Shown piece after piece: positions 26,895-36,588 of a stretch of 64,000 nt of DNA. Made by a program: the position numbers and the translations under genes. How positions within the stretch are numbered: the first letter of the stretch is position 1; every line of letters starts with the position of its first letter. Source of the stretch: UBA4744 sp963717135 (GTDB lineage Bacteria > Actinomycetota > Acidimicrobiia > Spongiisociales > UBA4744); the NCBI GenBank assembly GCA_963717135.1, contig CAVQVN010000005.1, forward strand, positions 216,160-280,159, written 5' to 3'. The notes beneath the pieces were generated by a model. The model saw only the letters and a program-made list of their open reading frames with translations, was not told the origin of the DNA and made no database searches.

Positions 26895-27737
26895 GTGCTG
26901 GCCATTCTGTCGGCCGTGGCGTACGGCTCCGCTGATTTCCTGGGCGGTCTAGCGTCACGGCGATCAAGCCCCATGCGGGTGGTGGCCGTCTCTCAACTCT
27001 ACGGTCTGATTCTGATCGCGGTCCTGCTCCCCTTCTTCCCTCCCGACGCCTTCTTGGTTTCAGACTTGCTGTGGGGGGCGGCGGCCGGAATCGTCGGTGG
27101 AGTCGGCCTGGTGGCCCTCTATCGCGGATTGTCGCAAGCCCGGATGGGCGTAGTTGCGCCGGTGGCGGCAGGCGTCGGGGCAACCATACCGGGCGTGTTC
27201 GGCTTGCTCTCTGGCGAGCGACCATCCGTGGTCGCCTCCGCGGGAGTGGTTGTCGCCCTGGTGGCCATCTTCGTCATTGGATGGCCGGCCGGCCCGGCCG
27301 GCAACGAAGGCAACCCGTTGAGGATCAGAGACCGGGGGATACCCGAGGCGATCATCGCCGGAACTGGGTTCGGTGCCTTCTTCATTTTCCTGTCGAACGC
27401 TTCGGTCGGCAGCGGGATCTGGCCCTTGCTGGGAGCCCGCCTCGGGTCCTTGGTCCTGCTCTGGCTGCTCTTGGCCGCCCTTGGTGGAACTGTTTCGTTG
27501 CGCGACGAGACGAACCCATTGATTCTTGGAGCAGGACTGGTGGACGTCACCGCCAATGCCCTGTTCCTCTACGCCACCCGGAGCGGATTGCTCACCCTGG
27601 TTGCCGTCCTGTCCTCGCTCTATCCGGCGAGCACGGTGCTTCTGGCCAGAGTTGTGCTCAATGAACGGTTGAGCCGTCTGCAAAAAGGTGGTGTGGCTCT
27701 CACCCTGATCGGCATGGCGCTCATTGCCGCCGGGTAG
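26895..27737 (+). CDS. EamA/DMT-superfamily permease
   Basis: About 280 aa with ten hydrophobic helices in two EamA repeats. The start LAILSAVAYGSADFLGG and the end LNERLSRLQKGGVALTLIGMALIAAG are typical. The GTG at 26895 is chosen because it places the first helix at the N-terminus; a TTG at 26826 is the other option, and GGAGGG lies 15 nt before the GTG, which is too far for a good ribosome site. The substrate is unknown. Confidence 0.8.
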   Translation: MLAILSAVAYGSADFLGGLASRRSSPMRVVAVSQLYGLILIAVLLPFFPPDAFLVSDLLWGAAAGIVGGVGLVALYRGLSQARMGVVAPVAAGVGATIPGVFGLLSGERPSVVASAGVVVALVAIFVIGWPAGPAGNEGNPLRIRDRGIPEAIIAGTGFGAFFIFLSNASVGSGIWPLLGARLGSLVLLWLLLAALGGTVSLRDETNPLILGAGLVDVTANALFLYATRSGLLTLVAVLSSLYPASTVLLARVVLNERLSRLQKGGVALTLIGMALIAAG

Positions 27738-27780
27738 CGAGCTCGAAGCTGCGAGCTGCGAGCCAGGAGCTGGGAGCGAC
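27735..27780. repeat. Heptamer array (GAGCTGC family) starting at the EamA stop codon
   Basis: Units read from the stop codon are TAGCGAG, CTCGAAG, CTGCGAG, CTGCGAG, CCAGGAG, CTGGGAG. The array starts exactly at the TAG stop and ends about 40 nt before recQ. Confidence 0.78.
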
Positions 27781-27819
27781 CGCAACGGCGAGTCTCACCG
27801 CCGCGTTAGCGTGTCGGCA

Positions 27820-29487
27820 ATGCCCGAGCCTTCCGTAATCGACCAGATACGGCAACTGGACGTGTTGCTGACCGAAGGCGACGTCAAGACGGCCGCGGAT
27901 CTGCTGGCTCATCTGCGAACTCGCTGGCGCCACGAGACTGAGGCGTTTACGCCTGCCGCGGTACTGGCCCTCCAGGAGCATGCCGCCGCGGTCAACACCG
28001 CTCAACTTCGAGAGGTCGACGTCGTGTTGAAGAACACGTTCGGTTTTTCGGACTTCCGTCCCGGTCAGCGGGAAATCGTCGAGGCCGCCGTCCTCGGACG
28101 GGATTGCATCGGGATCATGCCGACCGGGGCCGGGAAGTCTCTCACGTACCAATTGGCGGCCCGGGTGCTGGGCGGGACGTCGTTGGTGATTTCGCCTTTG
28201 ATCGCTCTAATGAAGGATCAAGTCGATGCTCTCGAAGAGATGGGGGTGCGCGCCACTTTCCTCAATTCCAGCCTGAGCTCTGGTGAGCGGACCGAACGCA
28301 CCCGGCGGATGCGCAACGGCGAGTACGAGCTGGTCTACGCCGCTCCCGAAGGGATCGAAGCATCGGTCGGCACGGCGCTGGCCAGCATGGACCTGAGCCT
28401 GATCGCCGTCGACGAGGCCCATTGCATCTCACAATGGGGACACGATTTCCGCCCGGCCTATCGCAAGCTGGCCGGTCTGAAACCCCGGTTCCAGGTTCCC
28501 GTTCTGGCGCTGACCGCCACTGCCACGGCCGAGGTGATGCGTGACATCGAGAGCCAGCTGGGCCTCTCGAACGCCCTCCGCTTTCGGGGATCTTTTTTCC
28601 GACCCAACTTGAAGATCCACGTTTTCAAGAAGGGCGACCACGACGAGCGCCGTATCAGGGTGCGCGAATCGATCGGCAAATTGTGCCTGGCCCGCCGGGG
28701 GGAAAGCGGCATCGTGTACACCCTCTCGCGGGCGTCGGCGGAATCGACCGCCGAGTATCTGATCAGGCTCGGGATCAGGGCGCTGCCGTACCATGCCGGT
28801 CTCAGCTCCGAGGACCGCACCACCACTCAGGATGCCTTCATTCGCGATGACATCGAAGTGGTGTGCGCCACCGTGGCCTTCGGCATGGGAATCGACAAGT
28901 CAAACGTTCGTTATGTCATCCACCGCGACATGCCCAAATCGATCGAGGGGTACTACCAGGAGATCGGTCGAGCCGGGCGCGACGGCATCGACAGCGACTG
29001 CATTCTCTTCTACTCGTGGGCGGATGTGCTGAACCTGGAGCGAATGGTGGGCGGGGGTGAAGTCGGGGACTCACACCGGCGCCAGATTCGGGCCATGTAC
29101 AACTGGGCGGAGCGGGCCACTTGTCGCCACCAGACCGTCGTCCGCTATTTCGGCGATGAGATGGATCGCTGCCTGACGTCCTGTGATATCTGCTCTGGAA
29201 TCGATCTACTGGATGGACTGACCGCCAAGACCCGGCCGGACCGACCACTCAGAACCTCCGAACGCCGCGACTCCCCGCTATTGGAGGATCTCAAGGCATT
29301 GCGCCGGAAGTTGGCCGACGCCAAGGGAGTGCCGGCCTACATCGTGTTCAGCGACGCCACCCTGATCGCCATGGCCGTCGCTCGACCAACCAGCCCCGCC
29401 GAAATGCTCGACGTGAACGGGGTTGGCCCGAAGAAACTGGAAACCTACGGCGAGGCCTTCTTGGAGGTGTTGCGCGGAGGCGAGTAG
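27820..29487 (+). CDS. recQ: ATP-dependent DNA helicase RecQ
   Basis: 555 aa. Helicase motifs: FRPGQREIVEA (motif 0), MPTGAGKSLTYQ (I), VDEAHCISQWGHDFRP (II plus aromatic loop), LTATAT (III), IGRAGRDG (VI). The zinc cysteines of the RQC region are in CRHQ...RCLTSCDIC, and an HRDC domain with the NGVGPKKLE hairpin occupies the last ~65 residues. An N-terminal extension of about 70 residues before motif 0 is not usual. It unwinds recombination and stalled-fork intermediates. TAGCGT ends 7 nt before the ATG, marking a leaderless start. Confidence 0.93.
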   Translation: MPEPSVIDQIRQLDVLLTEGDVKTAADLLAHLRTRWRHETEAFTPAAVLALQEHAAAVNTAQLREVDVVLKNTFGFSDFRPGQREIVEAAVLGRDCIGIMPTGAGKSLTYQLAARVLGGTSLVISPLIALMKDQVDALEEMGVRATFLNSSLSSGERTERTRRMRNGEYELVYAAPEGIEASVGTALASMDLSLIAVDEAHCISQWGHDFRPAYRKLAGLKPRFQVPVLALTATATAEVMRDIESQLGLSNALRFRGSFFRPNLKIHVFKKGDHDERRIRVRESIGKLCLARRGESGIVYTLSRASAESTAEYLIRLGIRALPYHAGLSSEDRTTTQDAFIRDDIEVVCATVAFGMGIDKSNVRYVIHRDMPKSIEGYYQEIGRAGRDGIDSDCILFYSWADVLNLERMVGGGEVGDSHRRQIRAMYNWAERATCRHQTVVRYFGDEMDRCLTSCDICSGIDLLDGLTAKTRPDRPLRTSERRDSPLLEDLKALRRKLADAKGVPAYIVFSDATLIAMAVARPTSPAEMLDVNGVGPKKLETYGEAFLEVLRGGE

Positions 29488-29529
29488 CGGCGAGCTACGA
29501 GCTACGAGCGGCGAGCTACGAGCGGCGAG
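29488..29529. repeat. Heptamer array (CTACGAG/CGGCGAG) directly after the recQ stop
   Basis: Six in-phase units begin on the base after the TAG stop of recQ: CGGCGAG, CTACGAG, CTACGAG, CGGCGAG, CTACGAG, CGGCGAG. It is the reverse-strand version of the GCTCGTA family. Confidence 0.88.
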
Positions 29530-29535
29530 CAATAG

Positions 29536-29577
29536 TCCCCCCTCCCGCCGGCGGGAGGGGGTTAGGGGGAGGGTGGA
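29536..29577. repeat. GC-rich palindrome between recQ and hutI
   Basis: CCCCTCCCGCC and GGCGGGAGGGG form an uninterrupted perfect palindrome, followed by GTTAGGGGGAGGG. It directly follows the heptamer array and could act as a bidirectional terminator for the convergent genes. Shorter than, but similar in composition to, the elements at 5307, 16569 and 45029. Confidence 0.65.
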
Positions 29578-29601
29578 ACACAGAGTGTCAGCCTTCAGTC
29601 C

Positions 29602-30846
29602 TCAAACCCTGCCTACCACGACCTCGCCGTCCTTGATGACTTTCCAGACCAGGTTGGCGCCCGGCCGGTAGGGGATATGAATGTAGGAGGGAGCATCGAG
29701 AACGACTAGATCGGCGGCGGAGCCGGCTCCGATCCATCCTTTCCGGGGCTCCTCTAGTGCGTATGCTCCCCCGCGAGTGGCAGCCCAGACCGCCTCGGTC
29801 GGGGTTAGAGCCATTTCCAATACCGCGATAGCGATGACGAATTGCATGCTCTCCACGAAGGAAGTCCCGGGATTGCAGTCGGTGGCGATTGCCACCGTTA
29901 CCCCGGCATCCCACAACATCCGGGCGGGGGCTTGCGGAGTGCGCAGAGAAAAGGAAGCCGAGGGCAGCAGCGTCGCCACCGTGCCGGCCGCCGCCAGCCG
30001 GGCGGCGCCTTCGGCGTCGACATGGTCGAGATGATCGGCCGACACGGCCCCCACTTCGGCGGCCAGCCGGGCGGCTCCCGTTGCCGCGAGTTGTTCGGCA
30101 TGTACTTTCGGGTTTAGCCCGTGGCGTTTTCCGGCGTCGAGAACCCGGCGTGCTTCGGCCACCGAGAACGCCCCGCGGTCGCAGAACACATCGCAGTAAC
30201 GAGCCAGCGGCGCCAGGACGGGCAGCATCTCTTCTTCGAGAAGGTCGAGGTATCCGTCGCGATCATCGGCGAATTCGGGAGGAACCACATGGGCGCCCAG
30301 GAACGTGCAAACCGTGTCGATAGGGACCAGAGTCCCCAGGGCCGTGGCCGCCTCCAACATCCTCAGCTCGGTGGAGACGTCGAGCCCGTAGCCCGACTTG
30401 ATCTCTACGGTGGTAGTCCCGTGGGCCAGCATCCGTTCGGCCCGGGACCGGGCGCTTTCCACCAACCCGACTGCAGCAGTCTCCCGCACGACCCGGCGAG
30501 TTTCCCGGACGGTCGATTGAATGCCGCCGCCCGCCTCCAGAATCGACTCGTAGGTATCTCCCCGCAAGCGTCTCATGAACTCGTCGCCCCGCTCGCCTGC
30601 AAAAACCAGGTGGGTGTGCGAGTCCACAAAACCGGGGAGCACCGCCCGACCGCGACAGTCCAGGTCCGGCAACTCGAAATACTCATCCGGCAGATCCTCG
30701 AGTCGACCTGCCCAGGCAACGTTGCCCCCGCAGACGGCGACCGCCGCATTCCCGACGACGCCCAGCAACCCGCCCTCCGGCCGGTTCGGGTCGTTGGTAA
30801 CGAGTTCACCGATACCGTGCAAGAGGAGACAGGGTTGGTCGGTCAT
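29602..30846 (-). CDS. hutI: Imidazolonepropionase
   Basis: 414 aa amidohydrolase. Metal ligands are in FVDSHTHLVFAG (HxH), the EIKSGYGL tract, HAEQL and the TDCNPGTS loop. It hydrolyses 4-imidazolone-5-propionate to N-formimino-glutamate in histidine breakdown. The ATG overlaps the hutU stop by 4 nt (ATGA). The length is normal. The enzyme for the next step (HutG or HutF) is not in the window. Confidence 0.95.
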   Translation of the reverse strand: MTDQPCLLLHGIGELVTNDPNRPEGGLLGVVGNAAVAVCGGNVAWAGRLEDLPDEYFELPDLDCRGRAVLPGFVDSHTHLVFAGERGDEFMRRLRGDTYESILEAGGGIQSTVRETRRVVRETAAVGLVESARSRAERMLAHGTTTVEIKSGYGLDVSTELRMLEAATALGTLVPIDTVCTFLGAHVVPPEFADDRDGYLDLLEEEMLPVLAPLARYCDVFCDRGAFSVAEARRVLDAGKRHGLNPKVHAEQLAATGAARLAAEVGAVSADHLDHVDAEGAARLAAAGTVATLLPSASFSLRTPQAPARMLWDAGVTVAIATDCNPGTSFVESMQFVIAIAVLEMALTPTEAVWAATRGGAYALEEPRKGWIGAGSAADLVVLDAPSYIHIPYRPGANLVWKVIKDGEVVVGRV

Positions 30847-32501
30847 GAGTTCAGCATCGGGATGTGCACGTCCCGTTCTCGAGCAACGTCGATCGCCCGC
30901 TGATATCCGGCGTCGGCGTGTCGCATGACGCCGGTACCGGGGTCGTTGGTCAAGACCCGCTCGAGCCGGAGCGCCGCGGAGACGGTTCCGTCGGCGACGA
31001 CCTGGGCGCCGGCATGGATCGACTTGCCGATCCCCACCCCCCCGCCGTGATGCACGGCCACCCAGGCAGCCCCGGAGGCAGTGTTGAGCAGGGCATTGAG
31101 GATCGGCCAGTCGGCGATGGCGTCGGAACCGTCGGCCATGGCTTCAGTCTCGCGATACGGTGAGGCGACCGATCCTGAGTCGAGATGATCTCGCCCGATC
31201 ACGATCGGAGCCGCGATCTCGCCGGACCGCACCAGCTCATTGAAGGCCAGTCCGGCCTGGTGGCGCTCGCCGTAACCGAGCCAGCAGATCCTGGCCGGCA
31301 GACCCTGGAATTGCACCCTCTCCCCGGCTAGTTGCAGCCACCGTTGCAAACCCCGGTTGTCGGGGAACAGATCGGCGATAGCCCGGTCGGTGGCGGCGAT
31401 GTCGGCAGGATCGCCGGACAGGGCCACCCAGCGGAACGGACCCATACCTTCGCACATGAGGGGTCGAAGGTAGGCGGGCATGAAACCGGGGTAGGCGAAC
31501 GCCTCCTGGTAGCCACCCAATACGGCCTCACCTCGCAGATTGTTTCCGTAGTCGAAGACTTCGGCGCCACCGTGCTGGAACCCGACCATGGCGCGGCAGT
31601 GGATGGCCATTGAAGCTCGGGCTTCTTCCACGTACCGTTGCGGGTCTTTGACCCGCATTTCGGCAGCTTGTTCAATGTCATAACCCTGGGGGACGTAGCC
31701 GTTGAGCGGGTCGTGGGCCGACGTCTGATCGGTGACGATGTCGATCTCCACATCGCGCCGGAGCAATTCGGGGAAGACGTCGGCGGCGTTGCCGTGGACG
31801 CCGATCGACAGTGCTCGCCGTTCCCTTTTCGCTTCGACGGCCAGTTCGACGGCTTGATCCAAAGAGGCGGCCTCGACGTCGAGATAGCCGGTCTCCAACC
31901 TCCGCTGAATGCGAGACGGATCGACCTCCACGACCACTGCCACTCCACCGTTCATGGTGACCGCCAGCGGTTGAGCGCCGCCCATTCCGCCCAGCCCACC
32001 AGTGAGAGTGATGGTTCCCGCCAGGCTTCCACCGAACTTCTGATCGGCGATCGCCACAAAAGTTTGATAGGTCCCTTGCAGGATGCCCTGGGTGCCGATG
32101 TAGATCCACGATCCGGCGGTCATCTGCCCGTACATGATGAGACCGGCGGCCTCGAGTTCCCAGAATCGCTCCCAGGTGGCCCAATCCGGGACCAGAAGGG
32201 AATTGGCGATGAGCACCCGGGGAGCCATTTCGTGCGTACGGAAGACACCGACGGGTTTGCCCGATTGGACCAGCAGCGTCTCGTCATTTTCCAGGTTCTG
32301 GAGGCTCCGCACGATCGCATCGAAGGCCTCCCAGGAGCGGGCGGCTTTGCCACGCCCGCCGTACACCACCAGTTCGTCGGGATTCTCGGCAACCTCGGGA
32401 TCCAGGTTGTTCATCAGACATCTCAGGGCAGCTTCCTGGAGCCAACCTTTGGTCTGCAACGGTGTCCCTCGCGGGGCGCGGATCGGACGGGGACCGGACA
32501 T
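30843..32501 (-). CDS. hutU: Urocanate hydratase
   Basis: 552 aa. The N-terminal GTPLQTKGWLQEAALR, VVYGGRGKAAR and the GGLGGMGGAQPLA dinucleotide-binding tract identify urocanase, which uses tightly bound NAD+ to convert urocanate to imidazolonepropionate. The ATG has GGAGGG 5 nt upstream. It is the first gene of the hutU-hutI operon, with its own promoter and a palindrome (32513-32537). Confidence 0.96.
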   Translation of the reverse strand: MSGPRPIRAPRGTPLQTKGWLQEAALRCLMNNLDPEVAENPDELVVYGGRGKAARSWEAFDAIVRSLQNLENDETLLVQSGKPVGVFRTHEMAPRVLIANSLLVPDWATWERFWELEAAGLIMYGQMTAGSWIYIGTQGILQGTYQTFVAIADQKFGGSLAGTITLTGGLGGMGGAQPLAVTMNGGVAVVVEVDPSRIQRRLETGYLDVEAASLDQAVELAVEAKRERRALSIGVHGNAADVFPELLRRDVEIDIVTDQTSAHDPLNGYVPQGYDIEQAAEMRVKDPQRYVEEARASMAIHCRAMVGFQHGGAEVFDYGNNLRGEAVLGGYQEAFAYPGFMPAYLRPLMCEGMGPFRWVALSGDPADIAATDRAIADLFPDNRGLQRWLQLAGERVQFQGLPARICWLGYGERHQAGLAFNELVRSGEIAAPIVIGRDHLDSGSVASPYRETEAMADGSDAIADWPILNALLNTASGAAWVAVHHGGGVGIGKSIHAGAQVVADGTVSAALRLERVLTNDPGTGVMRHADAGYQRAIDVARERDVHIPMLNS

Positions 32502-32512
32502 CGTTTCCCTCC

Positions 32513-32537
32513 GTGTTCGTCGAACACTCTGAGGCTA
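32513..32537 (-). promoter_or_regulatory. hutU promoter with a perfect palindromic operator
   Basis: The minus-strand -10 box TAGCCT lies at 32537-32532. Immediately downstream is a perfect 7-1-7 inverted repeat GTGTTCG-T-CGAACAC (32513-32527), which would cover the transcription start, a classical repressor position. The Shine-Dalgarno GGAGGG and ATG follow. No -35 box is obvious. A regulator (HutC-like or TetR-like) is not encoded next to it. Confidence 0.6.
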
Positions 32538-32580
32538 CCCCCCTACCAGCCCGCCGAGAGGCCCGAAACGCCGCCGGTTG

Positions 32581-34299
32581 TTACTCCTGGTGTCCGGTCC
32601 TCACATCGGGAGCCCCCAGCCGGGCGGCGTCGGCCGTTTGATCGTCCAACTGCTCCTGGGATTCGCGTTCGGCGGCCACCCGGGCCAGGTAGTGCTCGAT
32701 CTCCCGAGCGATCACCTCCTCGGTCCAGCCGAGAACCTCTCCCATCAAGCGGGCGGTCGGTTCGGCGGCGGATATTCCCCGATCCCAGGTCTCGATCGAA
32801 ATGCGAGTCCGCCGGGTCAGGGCGTCGTCGAGATGGAGGGCCCCCTCATGGGAGGCGGCATAGGTGATCTCGGCGGCGAGGTAATCGTCGGCCCCCTCGA
32901 GGGGCTTGCCCAGTTCAGGCTTCTCGCGAATCAGATCGAGGATCTCCCATATCAACGACCCGTATCTGCCAAGAAGGTGTTCGACCCGGGCAATGTGCAG
33001 GCCGGATTCCTCAGCGATCCGGTCTCGCCGGTTCCACAGCGCCTGATATCCGTCTGCTCCCACGAGCGGCGTGGAAGCGGTCACGGCCGGGGGAACCTTC
33101 TCGTCGAGGTTGGCGGCCACCGCGTCGATAGCGTCTTCGGCCATCACCCGGTAGGTGGTGTACTTGCCCCCGGCTACCGAGATCAATCCCGGTACGGCCT
33201 GGGAGACGGCGTGCTCCCGGCTGAGCCGGCTGGTGGCGTCCGATTCTCCCTCGAGCAGAGGTCGCAGGCCTGCGAAAACTCCCTCAATGTCTTCGTGCCG
33301 GAGCGGGTCCTTCAACACCGTGTTGACGTGTTCGAGGAGGTAGTCGATATCCGCCCGGGAGGCTGCCGGATGGGCGAGATCGAGGTTCCACTCGGTATCG
33401 GTGGTCCCGACGATCCAGTGACGGCCCCACGGAATCACAAAGAGCACGCTCTTTTCGGTGCGAAGAATCATCCCCGTGTCGGAGTGAATGCGATCCCGCG
33501 GCACCACCAGGTGAATCCCTTTCGAAGCACGGACGTGGATGCGACCCCGTCCGGCTTTCTGCTGCACCTCGTCGGTCCATACCCCCGTTGTGTTCACGAC
33601 CTGCTTGGCCCTGATGATGAACTCGCGGCCCGATTCGAGATCACGCACCTGGACCCCTACCACCCGATCGCCCTCCCGGGCAAAACCGATCGCCCGCACG
33701 CTGGGCGCCATGGCCGCCTCGTACTTGGCGGCCGTGCGAGCGACCATCATCGTGTGCCGGGCGTCATCGACGCGAGCGTCCGAGTAGATGATCGCCCCCA
33801 CCAGGGTATCCCGGCGCAGAGCCGGAGCCATCCGGAGAGCCTTGCGCCGGGTGAGATGCCGGTGGTGCGGAAGCGGATTGTTCCCCAGGGCGGCGAGCAG
33901 GTCGTAGATGAGCACTCCGGCCCCTATGTAGGCCCTTTCCCAAAGGCGTTTCTGGAGCGGATACAGGAAGGTGATCGGTGAGGCGAGGTGGGGACACAAC
34001 AGATTGAGCATGAGGTTGCGCTCGTGAAGGGCTTCCATGACCAGCTTGAAATTGAACTGCTCCAGATAGCGAAGCCCGCCGTGGAACAGTTTTGAGGAGC
34101 GACTCGACGTTCCCGATGCGTAGTCGCGCTGCTCGACGAGGGCCACCGACAGGCCTCGAGTGGCGGCGTCCAGGGCCGTGCCCGCCCCGGTGACTCCGGC
34201 ACCGATCACAACGACATCGAAGCGTTCCGTTTCCATCCGCAGGAGATCGCTGTTCCGCTGTCCCGGACCGAGATTCCCCCGGCTCAATTCATCCGACAT
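32581..34299 (-). CDS. glpD: Aerobic glycerol-3-phosphate dehydrogenase
   Basis: 572 aa flavoprotein. The FAD site is VVVIGAGVTGAGTALDAATR, followed by the family signature GTSSRSSKLFHGGLRYLE. The C-terminal domain (DAO_C) ends in an acidic tail. It oxidises glycerol-3-phosphate to dihydroxyacetone phosphate and passes electrons to quinone at the membrane. GAGGTG precedes the ATG. It is transcribed divergently from galT across a 79-nt gap. Confidence 0.94.
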   Translation of the reverse strand: MSDELSRGNLGPGQRNSDLLRMETERFDVVVIGAGVTGAGTALDAATRGLSVALVEQRDYASGTSSRSSKLFHGGLRYLEQFNFKLVMEALHERNLMLNLLCPHLASPITFLYPLQKRLWERAYIGAGVLIYDLLAALGNNPLPHHRHLTRRKALRMAPALRRDTLVGAIIYSDARVDDARHTMMVARTAAKYEAAMAPSVRAIGFAREGDRVVGVQVRDLESGREFIIRAKQVVNTTGVWTDEVQQKAGRGRIHVRASKGIHLVVPRDRIHSDTGMILRTEKSVLFVIPWGRHWIVGTTDTEWNLDLAHPAASRADIDYLLEHVNTVLKDPLRHEDIEGVFAGLRPLLEGESDATSRLSREHAVSQAVPGLISVAGGKYTTYRVMAEDAIDAVAANLDEKVPPAVTASTPLVGADGYQALWNRRDRIAEESGLHIARVEHLLGRYGSLIWEILDLIREKPELGKPLEGADDYLAAEITYAASHEGALHLDDALTRRTRISIETWDRGISAAEPTARLMGEVLGWTEEVIAREIEHYLARVAAERESQEQLDDQTADAARLGAPDVRTGHQE

Positions 34300-34378
34300 C
34301 GTGCACCTCGGGCGCCGTCATCACTCTTGTTCCTGCTGAGTATCGTAGGTATCCAGACAACCTCGAAAACGAGACGCC

Positions 34379-35413
34379 ATGCCCCGCTTCGATGATCAAG
34401 CCCACCGCCGGTTCAATCCCCTGACCGGTATGTGGACCCTGGTTGCGGCCGGCCGAACCCAGCGCCCCTGGTCGGGGAAACTCGACCCGGCTTCCGGGGA
34501 TGAACGTCCGGCCTACGACCCGGATTGTTATCTCTGCCCGCGCAACACCCGGGTGGGCGGAGCCGTCAACCCAGATTACGAGGGAACGTTTGTCTTCACG
34601 AACGACTTCGCCTCGTTGCGCCCAGAAACACCTCTCCTGGTCGATGAGGCGCATCCCCTCTTCCGGACGGAAACCGAGCAAGGCACGTGCCGGGTGATCT
34701 GTTTTTCTCCCCGTCACGATTTGACGCTGTCGGTGATGAGCAGGCCGGAGATCAGACGGACCATCGACCTGTGGGCCGACCAGACGCTCGAACTGAGCGA
34801 GACCTATCGGTGGGTTCAGGTTTTCGAGAATCGTGGTGAGGAAATGGGTGCCTCCAATCCCCATCCGCATGGTCAGATCTGGGCCGGATCGGCCCTCCCA
34901 ACTCAAGCGCATCTCGAAGACCACCACCAGCGTCAGTACCTCGCTACCACCGGCCGGGCGCTGCTCGTGGAGTATTACGAGCTCGAATCCAACGAGGAGG
35001 CCAGGGTCGTTGTTGAGAACGATGAGTGGATGGCACTCGTTCCCTATTGGGCTACGTGGCCCTTCGAGACTCTGGTGCTTCCTCGCCGATCCATCTCCCG
35101 AATCCCGGACTTGTCGGCCGATCAACGAGAAGGATTGTCGGAAGTTCTCTCAGGCCTGCTGATCCGATACGACAATCTCTTTGAGCGCCCGTTTCCCTAT
35201 TCAATGGGCTGGCACGGTGCCCCCGATCGTGGTCCGGCTCCGTACTGGCAGCTTCACGCCCATTTCTATCCGCCCCTGCTCAACGCCGCCATGCGCAAAT
35301 TCATGGTCGGCTACGAGATGCTCGCCGAAGGCCAGCGGGACCTGACACCTGAAGAAGCAGCCCGCCGCCTGCAATCACTGCCCACTGTCCATTACTCGCG
35401 GAGAGGCGTGTGA
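34379..35413 (+). CDS. galT: Galactose-1-phosphate uridylyltransferase
   Basis: 344 aa. The active-site motif NPHPHGQIW carries the nucleophilic His; CYLCPRN provides two zinc-site Cys, and the C-terminal LHAHFYPP is the second His-rich motif. It swaps UMP between UDP-glucose and galactose-1-phosphate in the Leloir pathway. galK overlaps its 3' end by 4 nt. No galE or galM is in the window, although several SDR sugar enzymes lie 14 kb away. Confidence 0.94.
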   Translation: MPRFDDQAHRRFNPLTGMWTLVAAGRTQRPWSGKLDPASGDERPAYDPDCYLCPRNTRVGGAVNPDYEGTFVFTNDFASLRPETPLLVDEAHPLFRTETEQGTCRVICFSPRHDLTLSVMSRPEIRRTIDLWADQTLELSETYRWVQVFENRGEEMGASNPHPHGQIWAGSALPTQAHLEDHHQRQYLATTGRALLVEYYELESNEEARVVVENDEWMALVPYWATWPFETLVLPRRSISRIPDLSADQREGLSEVLSGLLIRYDNLFERPFPYSMGWHGAPDRGPAPYWQLHAHFYPPLLNAAMRKFMVGYEMLAEGQRDLTPEEAARRLQSLPTVHYSRRGV

Positions 35414-36564
35414 CCACCGGTACCGAGACGGTACAGGCCTTCCGGGAACGCTTCGGCTCGTCACCCGACATCCTCATCCGGTCGCCCGGCCGGGTGAATC
35501 TGATTGGGGAACACACCGACTACAACGACGGTTTTGTGCTTCCCCTGGCCATCGAGCGCGCCCTGTGGATCGCTCTTCGTTCCCGATCAGATGACACGGT
35601 TCGCATGTGGTCGGCGCTGAATGACCAATGGGCGGAGTTCTCCCTCTCCTCTCTCGCCCCCGGCGGAGGTTGGGTGAGCTATGTGCAAGGTGTGGCCAAC
35701 GAGTTGGTCGCGGCCGGGATGGAGCCCACCGGCTGGGAGGGGACCATCCTCAGCGACATCCCTACCGGCGCCGGGTTGTCCTCATCCGCGGCCCTCGAGT
35801 TGGGCAGCGCCCGGGCGTTCTCGGCGGTCTCCGGGTTTGAATGGGATCCGGTCGAGATGGCGGTGTTATCTCAACGGGCGGAGAACGACTGGGTCGGCAT
35901 GAACTGCGGGATCATGGATCAGCTGATCTGCGCAGCAGGACAACCCGACCAGGCATTGTTGATCGACTGTCGGGCCCTCACCTGGACACCGGCCACGGTC
36001 CCTCCCGGAGCCGTTGTGGTCGTGCTCGACACCTCGACCCGCCGGGAGTTGGTCGGTTCCGCCTACAACGACCGGGTCGCCAGCTGCGAAGAAGCTGCCG
36101 GCGCGTTCGGTGTGGCGGCGCTGCGTGACCTCGACCGGGAGACCCTCGAGGCCGGCGGTCACCGGCTCGACCCAACGGTCTTCCGACGAGCCCGCCATGT
36201 GGTGACCGAGAACGCCAGAACTCTCGAAATGGCGGCGGCTCTCAACCGCGGAGATTTGGCCGAGGCCGGCCGGTTGATGACGGCCAGCCACACAAGCATG
36301 CGAGACGATTTCGAAATCTCTTCGGCGGCCTTGGACGCGATGGTGGACGCCGCCGTCCAATCGCCGGGTTGCTACGGGGCGCGCATGACCGGGGGCGGGT
36401 TTGGCGGATCATGTGTGACGCTGGTCGACGCCGAGCAAATCGACAGGTTCGAGTCGGATACCTTGGACCGGTATCGAGCGGCGACCGGTCTGGAGGGAAT
36501 CGCCATCCGCACCCGCCCGGTGGCCGGAACCTCGCTGGAAGCGGTACCGATCGGGGACTGGTAG
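35410..36564 (+). CDS. galK: Galactokinase
   Basis: 384 aa GHMP kinase. Signatures: SPGRVNLIGEHTDYNDGFVLP, the phosphate loop PTGAGLSSSAALE and the C-terminal MTGGGFGGSCV. It phosphorylates galactose at C1. The GTG start overlaps the galT stop (GTGA). The order galT-galK is an operon for galactose use. Confidence 0.95.
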   Translation: MTTGTETVQAFRERFGSSPDILIRSPGRVNLIGEHTDYNDGFVLPLAIERALWIALRSRSDDTVRMWSALNDQWAEFSLSSLAPGGGWVSYVQGVANELVAAGMEPTGWEGTILSDIPTGAGLSSSAALELGSARAFSAVSGFEWDPVEMAVLSQRAENDWVGMNCGIMDQLICAAGQPDQALLIDCRALTWTPATVPPGAVVVVLDTSTRRELVGSAYNDRVASCEEAAGAFGVAALRDLDRETLEAGGHRLDPTVFRRARHVVTENARTLEMAAALNRGDLAEAGRLMTASHTSMRDDFEISSAALDAMVDAAVQSPGCYGARMTGGGFGGSCVTLVDAEQIDRFESDTLDRYRAATGLEGIAIRTRPVAGTSLEAVPIGDW

Positions 36565-36588
36565 CGGCGATTCGGCGAACAGACGGAG

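Noticed and set aside
32528..32580. Riboswitch or attenuator before hutU
   Set aside because: The gap is short and shows only a -10 box and the palindrome, no leader with alternative stems.
31638..32867. 409-aa plus-strand open frame over hutU and glpD
   Set aside because: Antisense to two enzymes with clear motifs.
32578..33981. 467-aa plus-strand open frame
   Set aside because: Antisense to glpD.
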